Below are positions 24,510 through 37,500 of a stretch of 64,000 bases of DNA, in pieces. The notes beneath the pieces were generated by a model. It ran no database searches. It was not told the DNA's origin and saw nothing but the letters and a program-made list of their open reading frames with translations. The position numbers and the translations under genes are program-made. The stretch covers positions 5,642,001 through 5,706,000 of the forward strand of contig CAUWAG010000020.1 of assembly GCA_963556695.1 (NCBI GenBank), given 5' to 3'. Origin of the DNA: Anthostomella pinea (taxonomy: Eukaryota; Ascomycota; Sordariomycetes; Xylariales; Xylariaceae). The first letter of the stretch is position 1; each line of letters begins with the position of its first letter.

Positions 24510-25715
24510 ATTGACTGTGTGGTGTGACCGTTTGCTGTAAGAAGAGAGTGATGTGTATGAGAGGAATAATGAGAGGGGTGACAGGCTGGTTGGCTTCAGA
24601 AAAAGGACTGTGACAGGAGTAGCAGTTGAAAAAAACTAGTGAATAAAAGAAAATGAGGGAGAGTGATGCCGATGGAAAGAAGGGTGGAGGAGAGCAGGAT
24701 GGCTTCGAGATAGTCTCGTTTTAAGAAGACAGGAGGCTTGCCGCGAGTTGCGGCGGGAGAATCTGCAATTAGACAGCCAATACTCATGTCTGCCAATTAG
24801 AATCTCGCGGAGCAGGCAAGACAGTCAAAACATACCAAGAACCATAGTGTACCCCTTTTGTCTTGGAATGCGAGAACACACTGACAATTCACTTGGACCT
24901 CCGTGACCATTCCACCATCCCTCTGGACGCCTCTCGATCCCCTCCGGTACGCGAATCGACTCCACGCTAGTCTCACTGTCACACCGTCAAAGACTCTCCC
25001 TGGTTTGAATGTCGATTTTCATTTCGGTGCCAGGGCCGTGGCTCGGCAGGTCGAGACAGATCCTATATACAAGTCGACGACAATACTACTGAATGTCTCC
25101 TTCTCTTCATTCAGACCAATACCAGCTGATACGCCAATGTTGGCGATGCAGTGTAGCACTCCACCAGATGCCACTCCTCCTTCCCACAAAGCACCACCAC
25201 CGGTTGGCAGCTCGAAATTGCGACATGCCGCCCGATTCTGTCGCGTATGGGGGCTTTGTCTGCGACAATTGCTCGTACAACTCCTCCACCTTTTGCACCG
25301 TAACCGGACGTCATTGTCGGTTCAAGTGCCCAGGTGACCAACCACTGCCTTATTGAGAGAGTCTCATATACACTTGGGCAACCCTCCCGTGTGCCGCTTC
25401 CACAATCAGATCAAGTCTCAAGTAAGCCAACCGATGACTGTTGCGGTTCAGAACGCCATCGAGGGTAGTCTATGATGGTTTATCCTTCAACGCCGCTGTT
25501 CCCATGTAAACAAAGAAAGTCTTCAACAGAGAACAAAATTTCGGAGAGATTGTATTAGTTCTTTTGTGAATCAAGGCCGCTCGAATGGCGCATCGTGGCC
25601 ACAGCGAGTCCTTAGATCCAAAGTTGCCGAAACCGTGCAGTGAAGCGGGGATTTCGGGTGGTGTGAATGTCAGCATCCGATAGTCCCCAGGGCCGGTCGG
25701 ATCTGGACACAGCGT
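24510..25715. other. intergenic region, possibly holding one small ORF
   Basis: This contains the promoter of the GPI-protein gene (left) and the 3' side of the flbA-like gene (right). One small Cys-rich reading frame at 25093-25356 is listed separately; nothing else was recognised. Confidence 0.4.
25093..25356 (+). CDS. possible small cysteine-rich protein (uncertain)
   Basis: An 87-codon frame whose last 43 codons, from a second ATG at 25225, read like a compact Cys-rich peptide. The pattern is C-x2-C-x6-C-x6-C-x3-C (YGGFVCDNCSYNSS, then TFCTVTGRHCRFKC). Small zinc-ribbon-like proteins of this kind occur in filamentous fungi. A TATA-like CTATATA lies near 25062. The N-terminal half has no protein-like character, and other frames overlap, so this may be chance. 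No signal peptide is visible. Confidence 0.22.
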   Translation: MSPSLHSDQYQLIRQCWRCSVALHQMPLLLPTKHHHRLAARNCDMPPDSVAYGGFVCDNCSYNSSTFCTVTGRHCRFKCPGDQPLPY

Positions 25716-28112
25716 TCACTTGCGGTTGGACCGACTTTGGCTTCGTTCCGGCATACGACCGGCGCCGCCGCCAACGACAATGGCGTCGAAGTCATAGTTC
25801 TTCAGGGTGTGCTCGTACTTGTTGTTACGCAAGAACTTGGGTACGGAGTCCTGCATCGTCGATTAGTTGGGTCTGCCTTGGCAATTTCATCACCTCGTCA
25901 CGGTTCCATCGACTTACACTGGCCATCAATTTGAACACGGCGTTTTGTGCGTCTTCGAAGAGGGTTGTGACTTCGTGCAGGGTATCGATCATGGCAACAT
26001 CCTGCCCGACCGCCTTGGTCATACGAGTAGCAAGGTTGTTGCGCAGTTGATGGTCAATGTTAAGCTCGCAAGGTGATCCTGGGGCTAAGAAGGCGTTGTA
26101 GATGCCATATGCTTGCGCCATGATCTCCTTGATTCCGTCCATCGATGTAGAATTTGGGTTCTTCTGAGCTAGCTTGATCGCCACCCGACAGCCCCGAACG
26201 AATTCGTCCACATCCAGGTAGAACGACAGGTTCTCCTCGCAGTGGGTTTCCCGCAGGTTCTCTCGGAACAGCAATCGCAAAGCCGCGTCGTTCAAGATCT
26301 TGTCGAGACGTTGGGTGTTGGAATCCCGTGCCACACCAGGACGCGAGGATGCTCCTAGGCCCTCACTCTCCGACGTACGACCCCTTACACCACCACCGCT
26401 GAATATCTCTTTACCCCTCGAGGTCAACTGATAGATTGCGTTCTTGGTTGGCTGGAACATGGCCGCGGACGGTGACGAGGCCATGTATCCCCGATCTGCC
26501 TGGATCGCTTCCATCAATTCGTACTCGACGAACAGGGAAGATAGCTCGTAGGTCTCGCGGCGGTCCACGGTTGTACAGCAGTCCATCAACCAATCCGATA
26601 CCGCCTTACCAGTGAATGTGTCCTTGTACGTCTTGCCGCCAACTTTGCGCTCGCTAGCCATCTTTACACCGGTGAGACCATCACGGTAATCGCTCAAAGA
26701 ATCGGAATCGGCCGAGCTGACGCTTGACTTGACGTTAAGACCGTTGGCACCAAGAAGTCTCCTGAAAAGAACTTCCATCGTGCCGCGGTCCATGACCAGC
26801 TTGTCCGAGGCCGGGTCTCTTTCCAGAATACACATATGGCTAGTCCCAAGGGAGATAAGATCCGCTATTTGCCTTTGCTGAATTCCATTCCGCGAGCAGA
26901 AACGGTCTAGCACACAAACACCCTTTGGGGTCAACTGCCACACCGCGCCCTTCATTGTGTAAACTTGTTGTAGCTTGCCATCAGCCGATTCAATGAACCT
27001 GGCATCGAGGAAACGTTGGCATATAGATCTGGCCATGTCCTTGGCCATAGAAAAGGTGGTAGTCGTGGTCGTAGTTACGATACGCGATGGGTCCTTCGGG
27101 TCGGGCATACGATTCGATTGCGAGAATTTGAGGGAGCCAAGATTGTTGATAGCATCTTCCGACAAAAATGTATGTTCAATTCGCGTTAAGCGCACTCGGT
27201 GAGGAGACAATGGGAGCAGGCTGACGATCAGAGTCGAGAAGAGGTCCTTGAAGTCCTTTGGGAGACGGTCAGCAAGAGGTGACGAGCGGGGCCATCGGCC
27301 ATTGAGGAACAGCCAGTCGCCAGATTAGAACCAAGATAACGAGTGTTGACTTACTCGGGTGAAAGGACGGTCGTCATCCGTCATACGGAGCAACCTCGAA
27401 GATGTTTGATGCATCTTGTTTTTGACGTTGGAAACGAGGGTCGGAGGGGGTCGACTTGCGTCTGTCTCGGAGTACGGCTTGGAGATGATGTCCTTCAACG
27501 ACGCCTCGCTCGACCGCCTCGTCTGGGAGAGGGGACTCGGTAGCACCCGGGTCGACGGCGTTGTCGAGTTGCTCGAGAGGGTACGAATGTTGGAAGATCG
27601 GTTGGAGCTCGAGGGCTCGGTGGTGGTGGGAGATTCGAGCGCAAGCGACAGGCGACGAAGGGTCGAGGAGGAATGGCGAATGCGCACGGCAGTAGGTTCC
27701 GATCTGTTGGCGACAGTCTTGTCAAAGGCAGCGGCAGCGTAGGCGAGGAAGCCTGCAGGCTTCTGGGTCCTAGACGAGCTGGCGGGACGAGTCAATTGGT
27801 GTTGTAGCGAGCGGGAGTGGTTTGACCTGAAAGTTGGGAATGGCAATCGGGCCGGCGGGAGAGGGTCCGACGATAAGCCTGGAATGTCTGGACTCTAGAA
27901 TACCTTGGTGGTTTGCTAGCGGCAGTGGTGGCAGTGGTAGCGTTGGACGAGGGATTCGCACGCGCGGCGGCGGTATTACTCGTGTTTGTGTGAGACGGAG
28001 GCGGCTGGTGAAGCTCGTGGTTGTGGCCGTGGCCGTCAACGTGGTCGTGGTCGTGGTCGTGATGTAGCGATGGTGGTGCCAGGGAGGTTGGAGATGGAGA
28101 GACGGCAGCCAT
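25716..28112 (-). CDS. flbA: regulator of G-protein signalling, FlbA/Rgs1 type (DEP-DEP-RGS)
   Basis: Four exons on the minus strand: 28112-27904, 27826-27355, 27255-25918 and 25850-25716. They splice in frame to 717 residues, nearly the length of Aspergillus nidulans FlbA. These GTPase-activating proteins switch off a Galpha subunit and so control growth versus conidiation (in Magnaporthe also appressorium formation). The N terminus is disordered, with His/Asp repeats (HHDHDHDHVDGHGHNH) and Ser-rich segments. A fungal DEP-related region starts near 228 (DFKDLFSTLIVSLLPLSPHR). A second DEP domain is at about 430-510 (YKDTFTGKAVSDWLMDC). The RGS box is at about 540-690 (LRLLFRENLRETHCEENLSF, and DSVPKFLRNNKYEHTL after the last intron). 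A GGGACT-type repeat lies just upstream of the start codon. The call is firm; whether the organism names it flbA or rgs1 is a naming matter. Confidence 0.93.
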
Positions 28113-28407
28113 CTACTAACCTAGCGAGACAGAGGGACGGACGGGGTTTTGGTTCTAGGCAGCCGCAGAGGCAGAGGTCGGAGACGGAGACGATGGGTCA
28201 AATACAGCAGCATCAGGTAGTCAGGGTCATGTAACAGATCGGGGTACTAATGAAAACAGAAGAATAACAAAATAATTGCTAGCAGTGCTTCGGGCCAGGT
28301 CTATGCCAGGAGCGTTGAGCGTTGAGCGTCGAGCATCGAGCGTCGGCCAGGACCGGGAGACCAGGACTACCTGGGTAGGACGCGGTGGTGGTACGGTACA
28401 GTATACG

Positions 28408-28541
28408 ACGGGGACGGGGACGGGGACGGGGACGGGGCGCCTGGGACTGGGACTGGGACTGGGACTGGGACTGGGACTGGGACTGGGACTGGGACTGGGA
28501 CTGGGACTGGGACTGGGACTGGGACTGGGACTGGGACTGGG
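28408..28541. repeat. hexanucleotide microsatellite (GGGGAC)n followed by (CTGGGA)n
   Basis: About four GGGGAC units are followed by about sixteen perfect CTGGGA units (28441-28540). The tract lies 300-430 bp upstream of the flbA-like start codon, probably in its promoter or 5' leader. On the transcribed strand it reads as TCCCAG repeats. Confidence 0.95.
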
Positions 28542-31500
28542 GTCACAAGTCGAGTGGGTAGGAAGACGACGGGCTTGGTGCAGGAACTAGAAACTAGGAA
28601 CTAGGCTCTAGCAGAGACGAGCAAGTGGACCTTCTATATGAGGTGAGAATGCTATGTATTATGGCAGGGCCGCAAGCAGACAGGCAGAAAAGGACAGGAG
28701 ATGGCCGACGCGGGAGGGGCATAGGGGCATAGGGGTGGTGCCAGAGTCTTGTAAGCTGCTGCTGCACGCACTGCACTGGCCAAGGAACATTCATGGTCAT
28801 CACTCAATGTGTCAATCAACTCTGTTGAAGAGGTTCACGTCCAAGGTTGTATTTGGGTCTGCCATATGTACGAGATGTAGCGGTAAAATACAACGAGACC
28901 CTTTTTATGAACGTTGGAGAACCTCAACCTCGAATGCAGGATCCAGCACTCCAAGGTCAATGCCTGGTCAGTGCAGGTGGTGAGACGGATGGATGTGCCC
29001 CTCAAATGGAGTACAGGCACAGCAGGTAGGTTAGGTACAGGCTACGGTCCAGTGGATGCATGGTGCTGTCGTCTGCACTCGACCCCGCTGAAACTGCGCT
29101 GCAGCCGCTGCTTTGTAACCTGTGAGATTCATGGCCGGCCGTCTGCATCCAGTCTCTGGTTGGCTGGGCTGACCAATTGCTGGCTTAGAACTTCAGGTCC
29201 TACCTGGTACTGCACTAGTGGAGGGTACTGCCCACCTAGAAGCAGCGAAGCTAATATTTCGACTGCAGCGTTGGCCACGTGGTGTAGCGAGTACCTCTCG
29301 AGTACGCTAAGCTTAGGGGCGAGGTGGGTCATGGACCCCTCGATGCGACATGGGTATGCTCCACTCCTTGGGCCCGCCGGTGCAGGTGGGCGCAGGTGGG
29401 GCGCTGACCTGGGAGCCACATGCGTCGCCCGCTACTAGTGCCGTAGTGGACGCTAACTGCGTGTGTACAGGGCTACAAGGCACATGGCGCCCAGGGGTGG
29501 TGAGTGAGTGCCATCATTCAATGTACCTCGGGGGCTACAGCAGCCGGGCAGCACAGTACACCAGGGGAGCCACGCCCCCTGACGCCAGAGACAAGAGAGA
29601 ATTTTCTAGCGTACAGTCTCTGCAAACTGTGTGGAATCTCTAGAAGGAGTTGAGGAGTTCGTAGGCAACATACCTGTCATGTCTATTACTTTCACCGCAC
29701 CTCCCATGCGATCTGCCTTGTTTCAACTGGAATGCCCACGTTATGAGGTATCATGTACTCGTACAGGTAGGTGGATTTGATACGTCGTCTTGAGTGCCCG
29801 AGAACATGAAGATTATGAGAAAGTCAACGGGTGGTCAGATCGAGCGAGACTGGACAGATAGACGAGTGGAATGGCGGTTGAGGTAGCTATCTGCGATCTG
29901 TACCGATATCTAGGTATGCTCAGCATCGTGAACGCCGTACTGTGCCCAGAATGCAGCGTTGAAAGTCGAGAACGGAGAAGAAGCCCCCATCTTTTTGCCA
30001 TGTGCTGCGAGGTGGAGGCTGGCGTGGAATAATCGGGGTTAATCACCACCCCCTTTCGCTGATTGGAGAGAACGGTTGCATCGCGCATCAAAGGCACGTT
30101 CAGCACGACAGCAAGGGTGTCTTTTTGTATGCTTACACCGCCTAAGCCTATCAGAGGCACCTACGGCACGGGCGGGTGGCCACGAGGCGGTGGATCAGAT
30201 GAATCAGCATTGAGGAGTGCATTCCATGTTGTCAGACGCATGTTGAGGCCTCATGAGTATCCAATGTTCGGAGTGTTGGGAGATCAGTTGGCGATATATA
30301 TATTCACGGTTCTGACCATTCGCGTCTGTATGCGATCGCCGTTTGATGCATTTCGTTACCACTCATACGAGATGAGGCGGCAAGGGTTATGATACATGTA
30401 CCTATCCGATACAGTCATGATAGAGGCCAACCCCCCGGCGATGGGGGGTGTCCAGGACCCCGCATGCCGGGCAGCTGTATGTTTTATGCGAAGCCGTGCG
30501 TGCTTTTCGCCAATGCATGAAGGCCGGTGAGATATCTACATTGAACTTTCATGTCGATGAGAAGTCATGTAAGAAGCCGTGTAATTGACAAAAATGTCTT
30601 TGGTCATCTCAGATCCTTCCCGAACGTGGCTGACATCTATATTGCTCCCATTGGTGGTGCAACTTATGCGGTGTCACCAACCACCACCATAAGATAGTCA
30701 TCATCATCATCAACATGGAGGGTCTCTCACACCTATAAAATCCGCGCAGCCCTGTCTGTAGGCAGCCAGCCACTTGATTCATAATCAGTCTTGGTCACAT
30801 CTTTATTCGGTGTTCGTATAGTTTCTTATGCTATATATCCCGCTATATCTCCCGCTATATCTCCCGCTATATATAGGCCGGGCATCGTCAGTGTCGCCAC
30901 CAGAGGCTCAACACACTCGCAAGTTGATGCCCTCTTACATCTCATCTCATCCATTGCTGTGGTCAGTCAGTTTCCCGGTACCAGGCGAGAGAGAGGTCAT
31001 ACGCCCAGCCCAGTTGGGCAGGGTGACACGACCGACTCGATCTCCATCATCCCATCATGGAACCACAGCGACTAGCTTGACCGCCGCTTGGGTGTCTGGC
31101 ATCCCTGATCGCAAACCACAACAGCGTTGAGAACGTGGCGGCTGCACCTCATCTCTGCTACACGAGCACAGCAAGGCAGAATCAGAAACACTCGCACCGC
31201 ATAGTATACTCACGCAGTCATCAGGCATCAGGCATCAAAGCATCGGAGGTTCTGTGTTCCATCATCCTTCCGTGCCTAGCGAGCGCCCTTGTCGAGCTTG
31301 TGTCAGCTCAGGCTGTGCCGATGAGGTGAGAGGTATGCATCGACGTCTTGGTATGATGCTGTCTTCCACGATGTGTGTAGTTGTCTGCAGCCGTAGGTGA
31401 TATATCGAGGTCCATGACTGCCATGCCGCCAGTGGTCGGGTTTTCGTATCCCCTATCACCAATGGCCCTTGCTGCCATGAAGAAGGGTCGCTCCACCTGG

Positions 31501-34500
31501 AGTGTGACCCTCCCACGCCTCCTCCTCTCTCACAATCATGCCCCATTACACAGTATACTCACACTGTGACAGTCCTCACGCGAACTTCCGAGCATCTGCT
31601 TAGGCCGACAGATCTGCACGTGCTTCCAGGGATCCTTTCCACCATTCTGACCCGGGCCCGGTCGTCTTACCATATTCGGGTAGGCCTTCTGCGACGAGTC
31701 ACACTTCTTTTCTTTCCGCACTTTTGCTCCATGTCCACGTAGGTATTGTGGAGCGGTATCATGACAATGTTCCAGGGACCTGTCCGTGCCGCCTGACTCT
31801 TTAACTTCGTTTGTTACCTCCGGGCTACCCAGGCAGAATATTGTGTGCCTACAGGAAGAAACGTGCAGTAGTGAAGGCCATCGGTGGTTTGCACACAAGG
31901 TAGCAGCAATAGCTGGCCGATAGTCGCTGACCGCGCACGATGATTTGGGCTGTCCATGGGGGCGAAACGACAGATTCTGGAACCAACCCAGCCGGTCCCG
32001 TTCGCCATTGCCATGTGGTCCATCGAGCATGGTGCCAGGTGGGACTGCTCCTTTTGGCTCACACGGTCGGAGATCAATATATTCCAAGTAATCTGCCCAC
32101 CTGTTCGGCTTGCCTGTTGTGTACACCGTATATCGTGCTAGCGAGGGCAAGAGTGGGTTTTATATTGCATCAGTGCTTGGTAGACCATTATCACACGTGA
32201 CACCCTTGATATCTTCATCCTCGTGAGCCCGTTACAGCCTTTTCGGACTACGCTTCAACAGCTTGCATCTCGTTCTGCGAGGGTCGAAGGTGAGGCTTCC
32301 TGCCGAAGCTGTCACTGAGCGATTTCACCTCGGTGGATGTATTGTGCACTATCACCTCCGAGCTGCGGCTTATGCAGACTTTGGCTCAGCATACCAGCAG
32401 GACGGATTCCCACACAGGTGAAGGTCTTCTGCGCAACTGCGGCTTGCGGGTAGCCTCGATCAGATGCCGAAGAAGAGCGGTTAGTGCTTTCTCGACGCGG
32501 GCAACGACACTACTACGTACGCTTGCAGCCTCGGCCGAGTCGGGTCCTAGACTCCCGAGATACTGTTGGTCTCGGTGACCTGTAGTATCAGATAGGGACT
32601 GGTAAATGTCGCCGGTATGGCCGGGGGAGGCTATGGCATCCAGCTAGTTTCAAGACGGACCACCCGGCGCTGAGTTCGCTGTGTCTGCCACGTTTTCTCC
32701 CTTCGTCCGGTCTACAATCGCGTGTTATTGATCGATGAACCGGCAAGCCTCGGTTCCGCTCAGCTAGGCAGCCGATTGGTCTTATTATGTGTTCAGTATC
32801 AGCCTCAACGCCTGGTGGGTGACACAGTGACGACAACGACGACCGTTCGCCCAGTTCCCAGCGGCAGGCACAGCTTCCAGATGCCGATCTGGACAGTCAA
32901 CGATTACTCAGCCGACGACAGGCCGTGTTGTCAGCTCTGGCGGCAGTGAGCCTTCGCGACATCCCGCATGCATATGTACTTCTGTCAGCGATCCTCAGCC
33001 GACTTCTATTACATGCGTAGTGTATCTGTCTCTGTACCTCCGCTCAACATCTCTCATCAAATATATTTTGCCTTCAGCTGCTCTTGACCTCATGGTTTCC
33101 AACCCGGTGGATGAAAATCCTCCTTTTTCGCGGCTCCCGGCTGAACCCTGTGAACCTTCTCACTCAACCTCTACGCCATGATGAGTAGTGAAAACCGTCG
33201 GTCAGCTTCTCGCACCTTGATAGATTATGACCATGTTTATGGCTTACATTATCGCTGTTCAGGGTCACACATCGGGAATTTTCCTAGATGTTTCACTTCA
33301 TAAGCGTGCAGAGCTCCATTGGCCGGATCTCCGGGCCCAGTTTGGTTTATTCCGTCAACGGAGGAGGCGCTGCCTCGTGGTCGGCAGGCAGGGCGGGCAT
33401 GGCCTGACCGCATTGGCTTTGCCACATGGTGACAGATTGACACAGTCACGTTGTGCTGACGTGCAGCATTAGGACATAACGATTCCCGTGACGCCGAATC
33501 GCCGAACCGCCAAGGTTTACCAAACTGTCAAAAGTCCCAGGCGTCCAGCGGCGATGATTTGCGAACCATGAATTGATATAAATGCGGTCTGACAGGTCAT
33601 GTCCCCCCTAACCTAAAATAGAGGCTGCATATGCACACAGGCTTGCACAATCAAAGCATGAACATTGATAATATTCCATCCGTCGTGATATGCTGTAGGG
33701 AGCAAGCAAGCGTTTGTTACACACGCAGTTTCTGAGCGCATGAGTCGTGGAGGCGCACATTGGCGGTACAAGCCTGTAGGATCCTGTTCCAACTTTCCTG
33801 ACTGGCCACCAATCCAGCGGTGACGACTGCTATCCAGAATGAATAGCCACCAAGTGGCTGATAGGGTAGACAAAGATGCGTTGATGCCTCTATCTGTCAA
33901 TATGTCTGTCTCAACTAAGCACTCTTCCAAATACTATGCCCACTCAGCATACAATACCCAGTAGTGGATCCCGTTTCGTTGTCTGAAATACAGTGCCATT
34001 CCTACGGCTCGGTACGGTGTTTGCTGATAGCAGGTCTGAGCGCGTCTTAGAGATCCTTCCCCTGAGCGGAATGGGTACTTTCCACCAGGCAGATATGGAG
34101 ATAATATGCCCCATCAACGGCGACTCCGTTGACCTTGTTGGCATCGAGCCAAAGCGTTTCGATAGAGCAAAGACGGTATTGCAAATCGCAATGGAAGTCA
34201 AGCTTGCATCGGCATGTACCCAGCCAGCGTCCTGCCGCTACTGGAACGCCGCGCCTCCATCGCAATCTCCATCAGCGAACTGGCACATGGCAGAGCACGC
34301 CGCGAACCATGGCCGCCGACCTTGCCGATACTTGGCTCGCGCCCCCAGCCCCCCATTGCACGTGGAATCCAAAGGCTACGGAATGAAAGTGCGGGTCAAC
34401 ATGGGCAAGCTAATCCTCACCGTCAGCTGCAACATTCTCGTTTCTTGTTATCTCATTCATCGGCTCAGAATAACGAGTCTCATATGATGAAGGATTGCTT

Positions 34501-37500
34501 CTAGAAGGCACCTAAGACCCATTCAATCGACTATGTACAGTATCGACATCATCTCGCTTTGTCCTGATCAAGACCCTGGCAGCCCTGGAACCCCCTCTGC
34601 AACAGGGGAAAATAAGTAGCTGCTGCTTTGCCGGTCTAAACGTAGTACTACCTTCTTTGGGTAGCCAAATGCCACATGGCAAGTTGCCGGGGCAATCCCT
34701 GTCAGGTACGGCTGTCAAAGTTCCGAACTTTCAAGCCCGCAAGCAAATCGCTGGCTTCGCGCCCATTCACCGGTCGACCCTCACTCACACGAGTCACGAG
34801 CCACAGGCAATCTGCACGGCCCCTTGCAGCTATTTCGCGGGTGCCAGCTCGAGTGTTGACCCAGACGTCTGGGAAAGAATCGCGAGTTGTGTCCCTAGAC
34901 TCTACAGTAGGCATCTCCTGTGGCAAGCCGCAGCAGGTGGGGAAACAGAGCGGTTGGACGACCTCAAAGCGCAACACGCTGCGGCCACCCCTGTCAAACA
35001 TCCAGACATCCTCTTTGTCTGCCAAGTCTGCTTCTCTGTTCGTGCTTGATACGGCTCGCCACTTCATGGGGGTTCAGGGCGTGTACAGTGTACTACCTGC
35101 TCCTCCTTCGCGGCCCGAAAATCTCCCATATCGTCTTGATGTCCCTGGTGGGCCACGTGAGGCCCTCAATACCTCATACGATTCATTTGCTGTCCTGGCC
35201 AGGGTGAAGGCTGGGCTGGGTTTTGATGGACCCTTTTGACGATCACACTCTTCAATAGGCTCCAGGATATCTGACGTTTTGGTGGACACTTCCACGACTT
35301 GTTCCAGAAGCATTGCAGCCTTGACGAAGGTGACATACCCATGACCGTTTTCTATTCCTGGCATGGTCGGATCCTACATATCACGTACTATGTAGGATTG
35401 GCCCTGTTGGAGACGTTTGAGCAACGTGCTGCCAGGATCGCATCCTTCTTCCCTGCCCCCGTCTTTTTCTAGAAGGTCTTGCGAGATGGACCTGGTCTGG
35501 GGAAATGACAGGTCTCCTTCGAACCCGCACTTCGTCACTTTTGTCAGCTCCCAGTGCCCACTACGGCTGAACGGCAGTGCCGGGAGGGCTCACGTGGCAA
35601 TCTGCCACGAGGTGGCGGCGGCCGTGTGCGAAATGAACGTTTGGAATTTGTAGGGGGCCCCCAGTTCGGAAATTTTCGCAAACCCTGTGACCGTTACACG
35701 CTTTTTGCTTCCTGCAAGGCATTTGACGCAAGGACGCAGCAAGGCGGCGGCACAGTCTTCCTTCATCGGCCGCGCCGTGACCGACCTTCCGTCCTCCTGG
35801 GCCGGTACGAGTCGATACGGATGACTTTCTTTCCACTCGTACAGTCTACGTAAATCACGTGTGATTTGAGACGTGTGACCAAGTTCGACTTCATCGAGTT
35901 GCAGTGAATACCACAAGACGCTGATGCTATGTGCTGCAAATCACGATGAAATCAGTCCCGCGATAATCTTGATTCGCAAAAGCAGTTATACATTCCTACC
36001 ACGCGGTTCGGCATCTTTTTTGCGGTACCGGAGCCGGCTCCCTGGTTCGAATCCGACCTCGACGTCACCCCGCATATTGGTGGTGGTTCAATACCAAGAT
36101 GATATTCTGGACCCCTAACGCACTCTTCGGTGCTCGGTTATATCAATGATGGAACTATACAGAAGCTCGGTGGGATCTGCCATGTGACAGCTAGCTCTAG
36201 GCATTGTACCGCCGCGGCCGGTCTTCGAGACCTGTCTCCACCAGTTGTCCCGAGAGAAAATCCCGGGCTGTGCTCCGGACGCCACCGGAGGTCGAGCTCC
36301 CGCGAACCAGTATTCACAACACCGTGAAGCTTTGAGGGAGCCGTCGTACCGTGGCCTGTGTGTGGCACGTGGCGACCTGCTTTCAGCCACAGTTGTCTCG
36401 CATCACCGTTACCTTGCGGAGTGACACTATGCCGGTGCCACGGCCTGACTTCGGACGGTGGGCGTGGGTGTGGGTGTGGGCCGATTCGGCAGACTGCTTT
36501 GTTTCACGTTCAGAAAGCTCCATGCCAGGTCGTTTCCCCCCCTCTTGGAGCTTGGAATCTACTACACCGCCAGATGAGCAGCGAGCCATCCGGCCATGCA
36601 GCTTCGGTTCGTCCAAAGCGTCCAGATCGGCGCTGAGCTTATTAGGGCACTAGCGAAGGCGGTCATACCCCTTAGTGATACGTCGCAGCCAATGCGCTCT
36701 GAGCCTGACTCGACACCTGCATATGCCCAAACGCCTCGCGCGCGCTGCTGCAGATATGGTACGAGACCGTGGCGAAGACTGGTTTCGGAGATAGCTTACC
36801 GGTTATTAGGTCCGACGAAAGGGATGGAAAGTCGACCGGTCAGGGGCTCTCAGGAATTTCCTGTGGCATGCTAGAGTTCTGTCAGATGCCTGGGCAAACT
36901 CTACACAGCACCATTCAGTACTAGGAGAAGGGTCTCATACTTCCCGTCTAGCGCGCTGCACGACTTGCAAGACCGGGGAAAACTCTACTCACAAGGCTCG
37001 GGTTATTGTGCACCGATGGTGTACTGTCACCGCTTCTCTCCGCGGAAATCATACGCATAATTCGGCTGACATGCGCTTCCGCTGTCTCGCATTGCGGCCT
37101 GAACGTCTACGCTGTGTCGGCCAGCATCCTGGCTATGCCTGTATCTGGGCCTCCGGCTGTACACCCAACTCCACGCTGCAAGGAGGGCCGATATGCAGAG
37201 AGCTGGATATCGACGTGTGAGACAACAGCAAGATCATGTCACATCATACAGCATTCGCGTGTCTGGCGATGGCCAGCCGTTCGAACATAGCGACGCAGAG
37301 CGACAGTATGAGAAACGGGTACAAGCAGTATCGCCTGACACGTCTGGTCTCGGAAACATACTTCACGAGCTGCCAGCAAACACCGCTACGTATGTATGAG
37401 TAGCTACCCCAGTGGAAGTACAGATCCTCGTTCGTGTGTCGACCAACACTCTCAGGGGTCCCTGGTGTTGAGCCATGTGGTGTCGTGCCGATCAGCTGGG

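Noticed and set aside
28408..28541. CRISPR-like array
   Set aside because: Simple hexamer repeats without spacers in a eukaryotic genome.
31536..32150. 204-codon minus-strand frame in the gene desert
   Set aside because: No domain, signal or biased composition typical of coding DNA; similar-sized chance frames occur around it.
34676..35239. 187-codon plus-strand frame in the gene desert
   Set aside because: It overlaps an antisense frame of similar quality and has no recognisable motif.
36030..36065. tRNA T-arm-like GGTTCGAATCC
   Set aside because: The flanking bases do not pair into a T-stem and no acceptor or D-arm was found around it.
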